DNA of 16,184 bases from Candidatus Firestoneibacteriota bacterium (GCA_016212735.1 JACRDZ010000141.1:1-16184), one strand, 5' to 3'. Positions 8,074-16,184 are shown, counted from the first letter of the stretch. Numbers and translations: made by a program. Notes: generated from the letters alone by a model not told the origin.

Positions 8074-9492
8074 ATGAAACTAGAAAATAAACGAAGAACG
8101 ATATTTGTTTTTTTTATGGTAGCCTTAGATATATTTTTAATCAGTACAGCATTTATAATTGCGTATAGATTAAAAGATACTGTATCTTTGTTTGGAATTC
8201 CTTCTGGTGTTGGGAGTGCAAATTATAGTTCTATGTATCCAGTGATGATTTTTTCGTGGTTATCAATTCTTACAACAATGAGGCAGTATGAACCAAGAAG
8301 GCGATGGGGCATAGATGAAATTTTTTTCTCAATTTCTATTGCTGTTACTTTAGGGATTTTTTTTATTTTTGGGTTTTTTTATGCAACACATGAGCTTTTC
8401 TTTTCAAGACTGATGGTATTTTATTTATGGTTTTTTGCAATTATCTTTTTAAGCAGTTCAAGAATTATTATTCGATCTATTTTAAGAGTATTATATAAAA
8501 AAGGAGGTCAAATAGTAAAAAAAGTACTTATTGCAGGATGGGGAGAAGGCGCAAGAAAACTTGCCTGGCAATATAAATTTCATCATGAGATGTTACATAA
8601 AGTAGTTGGCGTTGTTTTAGAAGATGACATAGAAGTAACCAATGATATAAAAGAAAAAATTGCAAGTCTTTCAGAAAATGGAATATTAGGTAAAATATCT
8701 GATATTTGTCAAATAGCTGTTAAAGAAGGGGTCTCTCTTGTTATTTTAACTGGTTCAGCATTAAGAAAAGAAAGACTAAAAGAAATTTTTGAAACTTTAT
8801 GGAAAGAAAACATTGCATGTAAACTTGTCCCTAATATTTATGATCTTGCACCTCGATATATGAACTACGATGAAATCAGCGGCATCCCTATGCTTGGTTT
8901 CAGAGACAGTCCTATGCTTGGCTGGGAAGCCATAGCAAAGCGTGCAATAGATATTTTAGGATCAATTATCGGATTAATTATATTATCGCCTTTATTAATA
9001 ATTGTTGCAATATTGATTAAAATAGACTCCCCTGGACCTGTATTCTTTACACAAAAAAGAATTGGGCAGAATGGCAGACCATTTTATATATGCAAATTCC
9101 GAAGTATGGTTAAGGAAGCTGCTGGTGGTCCTTTATATAAAGTTTTAAAAAATGACAATAGAGTAACTAAAATAGGTGCATTTATACGTAAAACAAGTAT
9201 TGATGAATTACCCCAACTTATTAATGTATTATTTGGAGATATGAGTCTTGTTGGACCACGACCAGAAGCTACTATATTTGTTGAAGAATACAGTGAATGG
9301 AATAAGAGACGTCTGTATCTTAAACCCGGACTAACAGGACTTGCACAGGCTAATGGTATTCGCGGGAACACAACTATTGATGAAAAAACTAAATATGATT
9401 TGGAATATATGGAAAATCAGTCTTTACTTTTAGATATTAAAATTATATTAAAAACAATAGCTACTATATTTTCCCACAAAGAAGCATATTAA
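8074..9492 (+). CDS. Polyprenyl-phosphate hexose-1-phosphate transferase (WbaP/exopolysaccharide type)
   Basis: Inner-membrane enzyme that transfers a sugar-1-phosphate from a UDP-sugar to undecaprenyl phosphate, the first step of capsule, O-antigen or exopolysaccharide repeat-unit synthesis. The 472 residues show the classic order. N-terminal membrane helices lie near 9-30, 54-70, 84-104 and 112-134. A Rossmann-like domain starts at VLIAGWGEGARKLA (151-164). A hydrophobic re-entrant segment (about 293-316) leads into the bacterial sugar transferase domain (about 286-472), with SPGPVFFTQKRIG, KFRSM (341-345), the catalytic DELPQ (377-381) and LVGPRPE (392-398). The sugar cannot be told from sequence. 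No other polysaccharide genes adjoin it, which is unusual for this family; they may lie elsewhere. The ribosome site is weak (AAAGAG). Confidence 0.93.
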   Translation: MKLENKRRTIFVFFMVALDIFLISTAFIIAYRLKDTVSLFGIPSGVGSANYSSMYPVMIFSWLSILTTMRQYEPRRRWGIDEIFFSISIAVTLGIFFIFGFFYATHELFFSRLMVFYLWFFAIIFLSSSRIIIRSILRVLYKKGGQIVKKVLIAGWGEGARKLAWQYKFHHEMLHKVVGVVLEDDIEVTNDIKEKIASLSENGILGKISDICQIAVKEGVSLVILTGSALRKERLKEIFETLWKENIACKLVPNIYDLAPRYMNYDEISGIPMLGFRDSPMLGWEAIAKRAIDILGSIIGLIILSPLLIIVAILIKIDSPGPVFFTQKRIGQNGRPFYICKFRSMVKEAAGGPLYKVLKNDNRVTKIGAFIRKTSIDELPQLINVLFGDMSLVGPRPEATIFVEEYSEWNKRRLYLKPGLTGLAQANGIRGNTTIDEKTKYDLEYMENQSLLLDIKIILKTIATIFSHKEAY

Positions 9493-9537
9493 AAAAACGT
9501 TAGTATATATCAAGCTCTATCACTTAAATTGTTGTCC

Positions 9538-9565
9538 TTGACAAAAATATATATTTTGCTAGAAT
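9538..9565 (+). promoter_or_regulatory. Strong promoter of the tsf operon
   Basis: TTGACA (9538-9543), a 16-bp spacer and TAGAAT (9560-9565), with an extended -10 TGC directly before it (9557-9559). The predicted start of transcription is about 40 bp before tsf. This is the best promoter match in the window and fits a highly expressed housekeeping operon. It shows that tsf has its own promoter here. Confidence 0.75.
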
Positions 9566-9610
9566 TAATTAGTTTGAATTATTTTAATTACAGAAAAGGA
9601 GTAAAGTAAT

Positions 9611-10219
9611 ATGTCAGACATAAGTGCTGGTTTAGTTAAGGAGTTGCGGGAAAAAACCGGAGCAGGTATTATGGAATGCAAAGAAGCTTTAAAAGAAAAA
9701 AACGGAGATATTGAATCTGCTATCTCTTATCTGCGTGTAAAAGGGATAGCAAAAGCAGAGAAGAAAAGCGGAAGAGAAGCTTCTGAAGGAAATATTGGTT
9801 CATACATCCATGCGGGAGGGAAAATAGGAGTACTTGTAGAAATTAATTGCGAGACTGATTTTGTTGCTAAAACCGATGATTTTCAGGCTTTAGTCAAAGA
9901 TGTTGCAATGCATATTGCAGCTATGAATCCTCTTTATATAAAAAGAGATGAGGTCCCTTCGGATCTGATTGAAAAAGAGAAGAGTATTTATAAAGAACAA
10001 ATGGTAACTTCCGGCAAACCGGCTGGAGTCATAGATAAAATAGCACAGGGGAAACTGGAAAAATATTTCAGTGAAGTATGTCTTCTGGAACAGCCTTTTG
10101 TAAAAACTCCGGAAAAAAAAGTTGAAGATTTAGTTAAAGAAAAGATTGCAAAACTTGGTGAAAATATTATGATAAAAAGATTTGCACGATTTAAAATAGG
10201 TGAAATAAATGCAAAATAA
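9611..10219 (+). CDS. tsf: Translation elongation factor Ts (short form)
   Basis: Guanine-nucleotide exchange factor that recycles EF-Tu from its GDP to its GTP form during translation. The N-terminal UBA-like region has [16 protein letters not shown] (12-27), and the hallmark [11 protein letters not shown] (81-91) follows. At 202 residues it is near the short, single-core form known from Thermus and shorter than the ~280-residue E. coli protein. Ribosome site AAGGAG (9596-9601), 9 nt from the ATG. First gene of the operon; rpsB, normally directly upstream, is absent. Overlaps pyrH by 11 bp. Confidence 0.97.
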   Translation: MSDISAGLVKELREKTGAGIMECKEALKEKNGDIESAISYLRVKGIAKAEKKSGREASEGNIGSYIHAGGKIGVLVEINCETDFVAKTDDFQALVKDVAMHIAAMNPLYIKRDEVPSDLIEKEKSIYKEQMVTSGKPAGVIDKIAQGKLEKYFSEVCLLEQPFVKTPEKKVEDLVKEKIAKLGENIMIKRFARFKIGEINAK

Positions 10220-10940
10220 CAAAGAAATATCTAAACCTGTATTTAAACGGATACTTTTGAAATTAAGCGGAGAAGCCCTTGTAGGGAATCAGAAATATGG
10301 GATTGATCCAAAAATAGTAACTTCAACAGCTAGCCAGATTAAAGAACTTAAGGATTTAGGATTAGAAGTGGCAATTGTCATTGGTGGAGGGAATATATAC
10401 AGAGGTGTTGCAGCATCAGCACAGGGTATGGATCGCTCAACAGCAGATTATATGGGTATGCTGGCAACTGTTATTAATTCTCTTTGTTTACAGGATGCAT
10501 TGGAGAAAAATAAACTTTATACACGTGTTCTAAGTGCAATAGAAATGGAAAAAATCTGTGAACCTTACATAAGACGAAGAGCTATACGACATCTGGAGAA
10601 GGGAAGAATTGTTATTTTTGCTGCAGGTACCGGCAGTCCATATTTTACAACTGATACTACTGCTGCTTTAAGAGCTATTGAAGTCAGTGCAGAAGTCATT
10701 TTAAAAGCTACAAAAGTTGATGGGGTCTATTGCTCCGATCCAATGAAAAATTCAAAAGCAAAAAAATTCTCTTCATTATCCTATCTCGATGTTATAAAAA
10801 AAGGGTTAAGGGTAATGGATACAACTGCAGTAACTTTATGTATGGAGAATAAATTGCCAATAATTGTATTTAACATGACCAAAGAAGGTAATCTTAAAAA
10901 AATTATTTTTGGAGAAAAACTGGGAACTATTGTTAAGTAA
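10209..10940 (+). CDS. pyrH: UMP kinase
   Basis: Phosphorylates UMP to UDP with ATP, in pyrimidine nucleotide synthesis. It belongs to the amino-acid-kinase fold family and is normally hexameric. The 243 residues match the family length. Motifs: LLKLSGEAL (16-24) for phosphate binding, GGGNIYRG (59-66), [13 protein letters not shown] (80-92), and [17 protein letters not shown] (140-156), then [10 protein letters not shown] (169-178) for the nucleotide base. The start lies inside the end of tsf, with AGGTGA (10198-10203) five bases before the ATG, so the two genes are probably translationally coupled. Confidence 0.97.
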   Translation: MQNNKEISKPVFKRILLKLSGEALVGNQKYGIDPKIVTSTASQIKELKDLGLEVAIVIGGGNIYRGVAASAQGMDRSTADYMGMLATVINSLCLQDALEKNKLYTRVLSAIEMEKICEPYIRRRAIRHLEKGRIVIFAAGTGSPYFTTDTTAALRAIEVSAEVILKATKVDGVYCSDPMKNSKAKKFSSLSYLDVIKKGLRVMDTTAVTLCMENKLPIIVFNMTKEGNLKKIIFGEKLGTIVK

Positions 10941-10961
10941 TCAATAAAGGAGGAATTAAGT

Positions 10962-11519
10962 ATGATAGAACAAATTTTTCACCAGGCTGAAGACAGGATG
11001 AAGAAAGTAATTGCTGTTACAAAACAGGAATTCAATAATATCCGTACAGGCAGAGCCTCTGTACAACTTTTAGACGGTGTAAAAGTTGAATACTATAATT
11101 CTTTAATGCCGATAAATCAACTGGCATCAGTATCAACTCCGGATGCCAGAACAATTACAATTCAGCCATGGGATAAAGGTGCTTTTTCGCCTATTGAAAC
11201 TGCTATTACCAAAGCAGGTCTTGGGCTCACACCTGTAAATGATGGGAATTTAATTCGAATATCTATTCCTTATTTAACAGAAGAAAGACGCAGGGAGCTT
11301 TCAAAACTGGTTCATAAAACAGCTGAAGACCAGAAAGTTTCAATAAGAAATATTCGCAGAGATGTTAATGATGAGATAAAAGAACTTAAAAAGAAAAGTG
11401 AAATATCTGAAGATGATAATAAAAAAGCTCTTGAAAAAGTACAGCATCTCACAGATAAATACATTGTTGAAATAGATAATGCAGCAAAAAGCAAAGAACG
11501 CGATATTATGGAGTCTTAA
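10962..11519 (+). CDS. frr: Ribosome recycling factor
   Basis: Splits the post-termination ribosome together with EF-G. The 185 residues are exactly typical. The NNIRTGRASVQLLDGVKVEYY block (from residue 25), PWDKGAFSPIETAI (69-82) and IPYLTEERRREL (102-113) are all present, with the long helical domain at both ends. An AAAGGAGGAA ribosome site precedes the ATG. A 21-bp gap separates it from pyrH. Confidence 0.97.
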   Translation: MIEQIFHQAEDRMKKVIAVTKQEFNNIRTGRASVQLLDGVKVEYYNSLMPINQLASVSTPDARTITIQPWDKGAFSPIETAITKAGLGLTPVNDGNLIRISIPYLTEERRRELSKLVHKTAEDQKVSIRNIRRDVNDEIKELKKKSEISEDDNKKALEKVQHLTDKYIVEIDNAAKSKERDIMES

Positions 11520-11527
11520 GGAGTTTA

Positions 11528-12283
11528 ATGTTTAGTCCTAACAATGAAAGTGAAACAAATTTACGAAAAAAGCTTGATCTAGATAAATTGCCTGCACATG
11601 TTGCTGTTATTATGGATGGCAACGGCAGATGGGCACAAAAAAAACATAAATTACGTATTTTTGGACATAGAGAAGGAATCAACAGAGTTAGGGAAATTGT
11701 CAGATGTTCAGGTAATATTGGGATAAAATATCTAACCCTTTATGCTTTTTCCGTTGAAAACTGGAAGCGGCCGCGTAAAGAAGTAAATGCTTTGATGGGC
11801 CTTCTGAAAGAATTTCTTCGTAAGGAAGTTGATGATTTAAATAAAAATAATGTAACTATAAGATATATAGGCCGCACAAATGAATTGCCGGAGTCTGCTC
11901 TTCTGGAAATGGCAAAAGCAGAAAAAATTCTGCATAATAATACCGGGCTTGTACTTACTTTAGCTTTGAATTATGGCGGACGCGCGGAAATCATAGATGC
12001 TGTTAGAAAAATTGCGGATGATATAAAAAAAGATAAATTATCACCAGAAAATTTAAATGAAGAAATATTCAGTAAGTATCTATATACCTCTCTTTATCCA
12101 GACCCTGATTTATTAATTCGAACCAGTGGTGAAATAAGAATTAGTAACTATTTATTATGGCAGATAGCATATTCTGAAATATATATAACTTCTACTTTAT
12201 GGCCAGATTTTAAAGAAAAGGAATATCTTGAAGCAATACTTGATTATCAAAAACGTAATAGACGCTTTGGAGCCGTTGGATAA
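11528..12283 (+). CDS. uppS: Undecaprenyl diphosphate synthase (cis-prenyltransferase)
   Basis: Adds isoprene units from IPP to farnesyl diphosphate to make the C55 carrier lipid for peptidoglycan and surface polysaccharides. The 251 residues carry HVAVIMDGNGRWAQ with catalytic Asp30, the FGHREG loop (45-50), YAFSVENWKRP (72-82), and the signature from DLLIRTSGE (194-202) to AYSEIY (214-219). Ribosome site AAGGAG overlaps the frr stop codon, so the two genes are closely coupled. It supplies the acceptor lipid of the upstream glycosylphosphotransferase and draws its substrate from the MEP pathway that includes Dxr in the same operon. Confidence 0.97.
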   Translation: MFSPNNESETNLRKKLDLDKLPAHVAVIMDGNGRWAQKKHKLRIFGHREGINRVREIVRCSGNIGIKYLTLYAFSVENWKRPRKEVNALMGLLKEFLRKEVDDLNKNNVTIRYIGRTNELPESALLEMAKAEKILHNNTGLVLTLALNYGGRAEIIDAVRKIADDIKKDKLSPENLNEEIFSKYLYTSLYPDPDLLIRTSGEIRISNYLLWQIAYSEIYITSTLWPDFKEKEYLEAILDYQKRNRRFGAVG

Positions 12284-12306
12284 GAAAAAGGGTAAAGGTT
12301 ATTTAT

Positions 12307-13110
12307 ATGTTATTATGGAGAGTGTTAAGCAGTTTAGTACTTATCCCTGTTGTTCTTTTATTGCTTTACTACAGTTCTGTAATCTGGTTTCAACTAACAG
12401 TAGTTATTGTAGAATTAATAATTGCATTTGAGCTTATTAAAATCTCGGATTTTAATAAAAAATATAAAATAGATAAAGAAGTAATTATATCAAGCATTCT
12501 TTTTATTGCAGGATCATTGCTTCTGTCCTTTCGTTTGGCATTGGAAGGAGCATTAACAATAACAATTATAATGATTTTAGTCTGGGAAATGACTAAAGAA
12601 CGGGATATGGCGGTTGTTTTCGAAAGTTTTGCTATAAATTCTTTTAGTGTAATTTATGTCAGTTGGTTTTTAAACCATGCTGTACTTTTGCGCAGAGTTG
12701 ATGTGAATCTTGTTCTTCTTGTTTTACTTATTACATGGGCAAATGATATAGGTGCATATTCTATAGGAAAATTATTTGGCAGGCATAAATTAGCAGAAAA
12801 TATCAGCCCGGCAAAAACATATGAAGGAAGCATTGCAGGATTATGTTCAGGTATAATTACAGCAGAATTACTTAAATATTATCTTTTTAAATCGATTTCT
12901 TATTCCGATATGTTTATCGGGGCATTATTTATTTCTATTGCAGGACAATTTGGAGATCTTGTTGAATCCGCAATTAAAAGGAGTTTTAAAGTAAAAGATT
13001 CTGGGAATTTAATCCCGGGCCATGGAGGTTTATTGGATAGAGTCGACAGTTTGATTTTTGCTTTCCCTATCGCATTTTATTATTTTGTTTTTTTATCACA
13101 TTTAAGATAA
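12307..13110 (+). CDS. cdsA: Phosphatidate cytidylyltransferase (CDP-diacylglycerol synthase)
   Basis: Integral membrane enzyme that makes CDP-diacylglycerol from phosphatidic acid and CTP, the branch point to all phospholipids. The 267 residues contain several hydrophobic helices (for example about 8-22, 27-45, 59-74, 82-94, 134-146, 200-214 and 248-264). The family signature lies at 221-247: SAIKRSFKVKDSG, then IPGHGG, then LLDRVD. ISPAKTYEG (166-174) is also typical. Ribosome site AAAGGT is 7 nt from the ATG, after a 23-bp gap from uppS. Confidence 0.96.
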   Translation: MLLWRVLSSLVLIPVVLLLLYYSSVIWFQLTVVIVELIIAFELIKISDFNKKYKIDKEVIISSILFIAGSLLLSFRLALEGALTITIIMILVWEMTKERDMAVVFESFAINSFSVIYVSWFLNHAVLLRRVDVNLVLLVLLITWANDIGAYSIGKLFGRHKLAENISPAKTYEGSIAGLCSGIITAELLKYYLFKSISYSDMFIGALFISIAGQFGDLVESAIKRSFKVKDSGNLIPGHGGLLDRVDSLIFAFPIAFYYFVFLSHLR

Positions 13111-13134
13111 TTAGAAGTATAGGAATTTGAATAT

Positions 13135-13192
13135 GCCCAATAAATTGGGCAACTACAAATATATTACATTGTAGTTGCTCGATTTATCGAGC
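13135..13192. repeat. Triple-hairpin palindromic repeat (REP/BIME-like)
   Basis: Three abutting stem-loops fill 58 bp of the 101-bp cdsA-dxr gap. Hairpin 1 is GCCCAAT/ATTGGGC (13135-13150). Hairpin 2 is AACTACAA/TTGTAGTT (13151-13176) around a 10-nt loop. Hairpin 3 is GCTCGAT/ATCGAGC (13177-13192). Hairpin 1 plus the left arm of hairpin 2 is an inverted copy of the right arm plus hairpin 3, with 20 of 24 bases the same. The four differences form two compensated base pairs (C-G to T-A, and A-T to G-C). This matches two inverted repeat units held together as in bacterial REP/BIME elements. As RNA it would sit in the operon transcript before dxr and could affect stability or translation. There is no U-run, so it is unlikely to be a terminator. 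Confidence 0.8.
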
Positions 13193-13211
13193 CTAATTTG
13201 AATAGGAACAT

Positions 13212-14381
13212 ATGAAAAAAAAGATTGTTATTCTTGGTTCAACTGGTTCTATTGGACAGCATACACTTGAAGTTATTGAAAAATTTCCAGAAGATTTTGA
13301 AATAGTTGGTATTACAGGAAATAGAAATTATAAACTATTAACTGAACAGATTAAAAAATTCAAGCCAAAATATGTAGTTATCGGAGATGAGAATTTAGAG
13401 CAAAATCTAAAAAAAGAATTAGGCCGTACAAAAATAGAGTTAATGACAGGTCTGAAAGGACTTGTTAATTTGTGTTCTTTGTCAGGTGTTGATATGGTAG
13501 TTGTTGCTCTTGTCGGGGCAATAGGGCTAAAACCTGCACTTACTGCTATCGAGAGAGGAAAAGATCTGGCATTAGCCAATAAAGAAGTTATGGTAATGGC
13601 TGGTGAATTAATTACGTCAAAAGCCAAAAAACACGGTATAAAAATTCTTCCGATTGACAGTGAGCACAGTGCAATTTTTCAATCTATGGATAAAAATAAT
13701 TTGCATGCAATTCGCAGATTAATTTTAACAGCTTCTGGAGGGCCGTTTTTAAATTTCCCTATAGATAAAATGCATAAAATTACTGTAAGGGAAGCATTAT
13801 GTCATCCAAAATGGAAAATGGGACAGAAAGTTACAATAGACTCTTCCACATTGATGAATAAAGCACTGGAAGTTATCGAAGCCAGATGGCTATTTGATAT
13901 TGATTTTGACAGGATAGAGGTTTTAATACATCCGGAAAGTATTATTCATTCAATGGTGGAATACATAGATGGAGCGATAATAGCACAGTTAGGACGTACT
14001 GATATGCGTATTCCGATACAATATGCTCTGACTTATCCGGAACGAAAAAAAACGCATATATCGGATTTGGACTGGAAAGAAACATCAAATTTGACTTTCT
14101 TATTGCCTGATATTAAAAAATTCCCTTGTCTTGGATATGGGTATAAAGCAGGCAAAATTGGCGGTACAATGCCTGCAGTACTTAATGCATCAAATGAGAT
14201 TGCAGTAAATTATTTTATTGCAGGGAAAATTAAATATACAGATATACCAAAAGTCGTAAAGCATTGTATAGATAAACATAAATTGGAAAAAAGTACAAAT
14301 TTAGATATAATTATAAAAGCAGATACATGGGCACGTGAATTTGCAGATGAATATATTAATTTATATATGAAAGGAAAATAA
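13212..14381 (+). CDS. dxr: 1-deoxy-D-xylulose 5-phosphate reductoisomerase
   Basis: Converts DXP to 2-C-methyl-D-erythritol 4-phosphate with NADPH and a divalent metal, the committed step of the MEP isoprenoid pathway. The 389 residues match the family. NADPH-binding GSTGSIGQHTLEVI (9-22), ALANKEVMVMAGELI (120-134), metal ligands in PIDSEHSAIFQ (Asp149, Glu151) and ALEVIEARWLF (Glu220), the flexible-loop region TASGGPF (173-179) and HPKWKMGQKVTIDSSTLMNK are all present. The short AGGA ribosome site (13204-13207) lies just past the triple hairpin. The start fits the MKKKIVILGSTGSIG family opening. Confidence 0.97.
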   Translation: MKKKIVILGSTGSIGQHTLEVIEKFPEDFEIVGITGNRNYKLLTEQIKKFKPKYVVIGDENLEQNLKKELGRTKIELMTGLKGLVNLCSLSGVDMVVVALVGAIGLKPALTAIERGKDLALANKEVMVMAGELITSKAKKHGIKILPIDSEHSAIFQSMDKNNLHAIRRLILTASGGPFLNFPIDKMHKITVREALCHPKWKMGQKVTIDSSTLMNKALEVIEARWLFDIDFDRIEVLIHPESIIHSMVEYIDGAIIAQLGRTDMRIPIQYALTYPERKKTHISDLDWKETSNLTFLLPDIKKFPCLGYGYKAGKIGGTMPAVLNASNEIAVNYFIAGKIKYTDIPKVVKHCIDKHKLEKSTNLDIIIKADTWAREFADEYINLYMKGK

Positions 14382-14385
14382 AAAT

Positions 14386-15471
14386 ATGCAGGTTTTTCAT
14401 TTTATTATTATACTTGGTCTTGTTGTTCTTGCTCACGAGCTGGGGCATTTTTTTATAGCCAAGTTAGTTGGAATTAAAGTAGAAAAATTTTCAATGGGAA
14501 TGGGTCCAAAAATTTTTGGTATAAAAAGAGGAGAAACAGAATATCTTTTATCTCTCCTGCCAGTTGGAGGATATGTGAAAATGGCAGGTGAAGAACCAGA
14601 AGAAGAGAATGAAGACAAAGAAAGTGATAAAAATATTTCCGAAGAAGATAAAAAAATGAAATTCTATAATAAAACAGTAATTGAGCGTGCAGCAGTTATT
14701 GCTGCAGGCCCGATAATGAACGTTATTCTTGCTGTATTTATTTTTACTGTAGTTTTTATGGTAGGGATTCCGCTTTTAGCACCTACTGTCGGGGATGTAT
14801 TAAAAAATTCAGCTGCACAAGAAGCAAATATTCAAAAAGGTGATAAAATAATTGCTATTGGTGAAAATAAGATTGAACTTTGGGAAGACCTTACAGATAT
14901 TATTCATTCTAATCCTGGTAAAAAACTCACGCTTACTTTATTAAGAAAAGACAAAAAAATATATATTGATATTGTTCCTGCAAAAGAAAAAGTAACAACT
15001 ATATTTAATGAAGAAATTGAAATAGGTCTTATTGGAATAACTCCAGGTAAAAAACCGGAATATATTATAGAAAGATATAATCCTTTTACATCTTTTATTA
15101 TGGCTCTTAACCAGACATATGCTGTAACAGTAAATATGTATAAAGCATTGGTTATGATGTTAAGCCGCAAAATAAAAGCAGAAATTACCGGGCCGATAGG
15201 TATTTTTAGTATTGCAAAGGAAAAAGCAGAAAGCGGACTGAGTAATTTATGGACTTTTGTGGCTATTTTGAGTATAAATTTAGGTATAATAAATCTTTTG
15301 CCATTCCCAGTTCTGGATGGCGGTCATTTAGTATTTTTATTAATTGAAAAAATAAAAGGTACACCTGTTAAAGTAAAATATAGAGAGATAGCTCAGCAGG
15401 TGGGTGCTATAGTTTTAATTGCTTTAACTATACTGATTACATATAAAGATATTTTGCGTCTATATCATTAA
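14386..15471 (+). CDS. rseP: Site-2 intramembrane zinc protease with one PDZ domain
   Basis: Membrane metalloprotease of the RseP/RasP class. It cuts transmembrane segments, for example of anti-sigma factors or remnant signal peptides. HELGH (17-21) supplies the zinc-binding histidines and catalytic Glu18. The third ligand is in FPVLDGGH (307-314, Asp311). A single PDZ domain lies near 134-200, as in Gram-positive and many other homologues; E. coli RseP (450 residues) has two, against 361 residues here. Membrane segments are near 3-23, 104-128, 288-306 and 336-352. A very acidic and charged insert (about 68-92) follows GGYVKMAGE. Starts 4 bp after dxr, so co-translation is likely. The substrate is not evident here. 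Confidence 0.94.
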   Translation: MQVFHFIIILGLVVLAHELGHFFIAKLVGIKVEKFSMGMGPKIFGIKRGETEYLLSLLPVGGYVKMAGEEPEEENEDKESDKNISEEDKKMKFYNKTVIERAAVIAAGPIMNVILAVFIFTVVFMVGIPLLAPTVGDVLKNSAAQEANIQKGDKIIAIGENKIELWEDLTDIIHSNPGKKLTLTLLRKDKKIYIDIVPAKEKVTTIFNEEIEIGLIGITPGKKPEYIIERYNPFTSFIMALNQTYAVTVNMYKALVMMLSRKIKAEITGPIGIFSIAKEKAESGLSNLWTFVAILSINLGIINLLPFPVLDGGHLVFLLIEKIKGTPVKVKYREIAQQVGAIVLIALTILITYKDILRLYH

Positions 15472-15486
15472 AAAGAAGGGATACAT

Positions 15487-15849
15487 ATGGTCAAAGCTTA
15501 TGAAATCGCAACAGATAAATATATTATTGTGTCTCCGCAGGATAATATTTTTCAATGTGCAAAACTTATGGGAAATTCTCTAAAAAAATATACTGTTGTA
15601 ATGGAAAACGATAAAGTATTGGGAATTGTTTTAGGACTTGATATTGTAAAAAAACTTGTAAATGGAGAGATAACAGAACATATAAAAGCTAAAGATATGA
15701 TGACAACTTTGACTGAAATGAATAAAAATATGGAATTGAATGATGTTATCCGCAAAATGGTAGAGAAAAAAACATCACAGGTATTAATAAATAATAAAAT
15801 TATTGACAAGGATATTTTACTGGAATATATTTATTTGAAAAAAAAATAG
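15487..15849 (+). CDS. Small protein with a CBS-domain pair
   Basis: A 120-residue soluble protein with no signal peptide. Residues about 1-58 resemble a CBS half: a [14 protein letters not shown] helix, then [23 protein letters not shown]. Residues about 64-117 resemble a second half: [30 protein letters not shown], then [19 protein letters not shown], which lacks the usual G(I/V)(I/V)T strand. CBS pairs bind adenosine nucleotides or S-adenosylmethionine and regulate partner proteins; here no enzyme domain is fused. Ribosome site AAGGG. Lies 15 bp after rseP and 20 bp before fabZ, so it is in the same operon. The ligand and partner are unknown. Confidence 0.75.
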   Translation: MVKAYEIATDKYIIVSPQDNIFQCAKLMGNSLKKYTVVMENDKVLGIVLGLDIVKKLVNGEITEHIKAKDMMTTLTEMNKNMELNDVIRKMVEKKTSQVLINNKIIDKDILLEYIYLKKK

Positions 15850-15869
15850 ATAATAAGGAGAGAAGAAAG

Positions 15870-16184
15870 ATGATGGATATTAACGAAATTCAGAAAATTC
15901 TTCCCCATCGATATCCGTTTTTGCTTGTAGATAGAATTCTGGATATAAAAGAAGATACAATAGTTGGGATAAAAAATGTAACTGTTAACGAACCCTTTTT
16001 CATTGGACATTTTCCATCACAGCCAATCATGCCAGGTGTTCTTATGGTAGAAGCCATGGCACAGGTGGGAGGGATTCTTCTTTTAAAAGAAGAACAAACC
16101 TCTGCTAAACTGCTATATTTTATGGCTATTGATCAGGTAAAATTCCGTAAACCTGTTATCCCTGGAGATCAGCTGGTAATTAAA
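15870..16184 (+). CDS. fabZ: 3-hydroxyacyl-ACP dehydratase FabZ, 3' end outside window
   Basis: Dehydrates 3-hydroxyacyl-ACP to trans-2-enoyl-ACP in fatty acid elongation. The first 105 residues are visible and open to the window edge. They contain [17 protein letters not shown], the catalytic FIGHFP (His47), the conserved [14 protein letters not shown] with catalytic Glu61, and [17 protein letters not shown] (15855-15860) precedes tandem ATG codons at 15870 and 15873; the first has the better spacing (9 nt). In many diderms fabZ is followed by lpxA and lpxB, which would lie just outside. No LpxC fusion is seen at the N-terminus. Confidence 0.95.
   Translation, partial: MMDINEIQKILPHRYPFLLVDRILDIKEDTIVGIKNVTVNEPFFIGHFPSQPIMPGVLMVEAMAQVGGILLLKEEQTSAKLLYFMAIDQVKFRKPVIPGDQLVIK

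Noticed and set aside
12228..12431. 67-codon plus-strand open frame overlapping uppS and cdsA
   Set aside because: Different frame from both real genes, with no recognisable features.
13135..13192. Rho-independent terminator between cdsA and dxr
   Set aside because: No T-run follows any of the hairpins on either strand, and the operon clearly continues with dxr and rseP.
13328..13627. 99-codon minus-strand open frame inside dxr
   Set aside because: Antisense shadow of a clear dxr coding region with all family motifs.
1..16184. tRNA, rRNA, riboswitch or phage attachment sites
   Set aside because: I saw no cloverleaf, rRNA-like stretch, known riboswitch core or integrase-linked site on either strand by eye; a covariance-model scan was not possible.

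Overview
The window looks like a chromosomal segment from an AT-rich (roughly one-third GC by eye), diderm bacterium, most likely an uncultivated lineage. The diderm call rests on two lipoproteins, a FabZ start that usually opens a lipid A/outer-membrane cluster, a site-2 protease and a polyprenyl-phosphate sugar transferase. I cannot name the phylum from sequence alone.

Layout. Bases 1-7899 are read on the minus strand. Bases 8074-16184 are read on the plus strand. A 174-bp divergent intergenic region separates the two halves and carries back-to-back promoter-like sites. The minus half holds two adjacent, paralogous giant lipoproteins (1-1887, cut by the window edge, and 2018-5710), each built from ~100-residue fibronectin-III-like repeats, and then ilvD (6220-7899). 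Between the second lipoprotein and ilvD lies a ~274-bp non-coding element with perfect 18-bp terminal inverted repeats and a nested internal inverted repeat. It resembles a MITE, and its right terminus contains the ilvD stop codon.

The plus half starts with a membrane polyprenyl glycosylphosphotransferase (8074-9492). A strong promoter (9538-9565) follows, then a tight housekeeping operon: tsf, pyrH, frr, uppS, cdsA, dxr, rseP, a small CBS-domain protein, and fabZ (cut by the right edge). This is the widespread translation / phospholipid / isoprenoid cluster, but rpsB is absent from its usual place in front of tsf, and a CBS protein sits where bamA or lpx genes often follow rseP.

Functionally, Dxr feeds the MEP isoprenoid pathway, UppS makes the C55 lipid carrier, and the glycosylphosphotransferase loads a sugar on that carrier. 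CdsA makes CDP-diacylglycerol and FabZ makes acyl-ACP for lipids, so most of the plus half serves envelope construction. Tsf, PyrH and Frr serve translation and nucleotide supply. The two giant lipoproteins are probably surface or periplasmic proteins.

The most interesting non-genic signals are the MITE-like element and a 58-bp triple-hairpin repeat between cdsA and dxr (13135-13192). The two outer hairpins of that repeat are inverted copies of one another and differ only at compensated base pairs.
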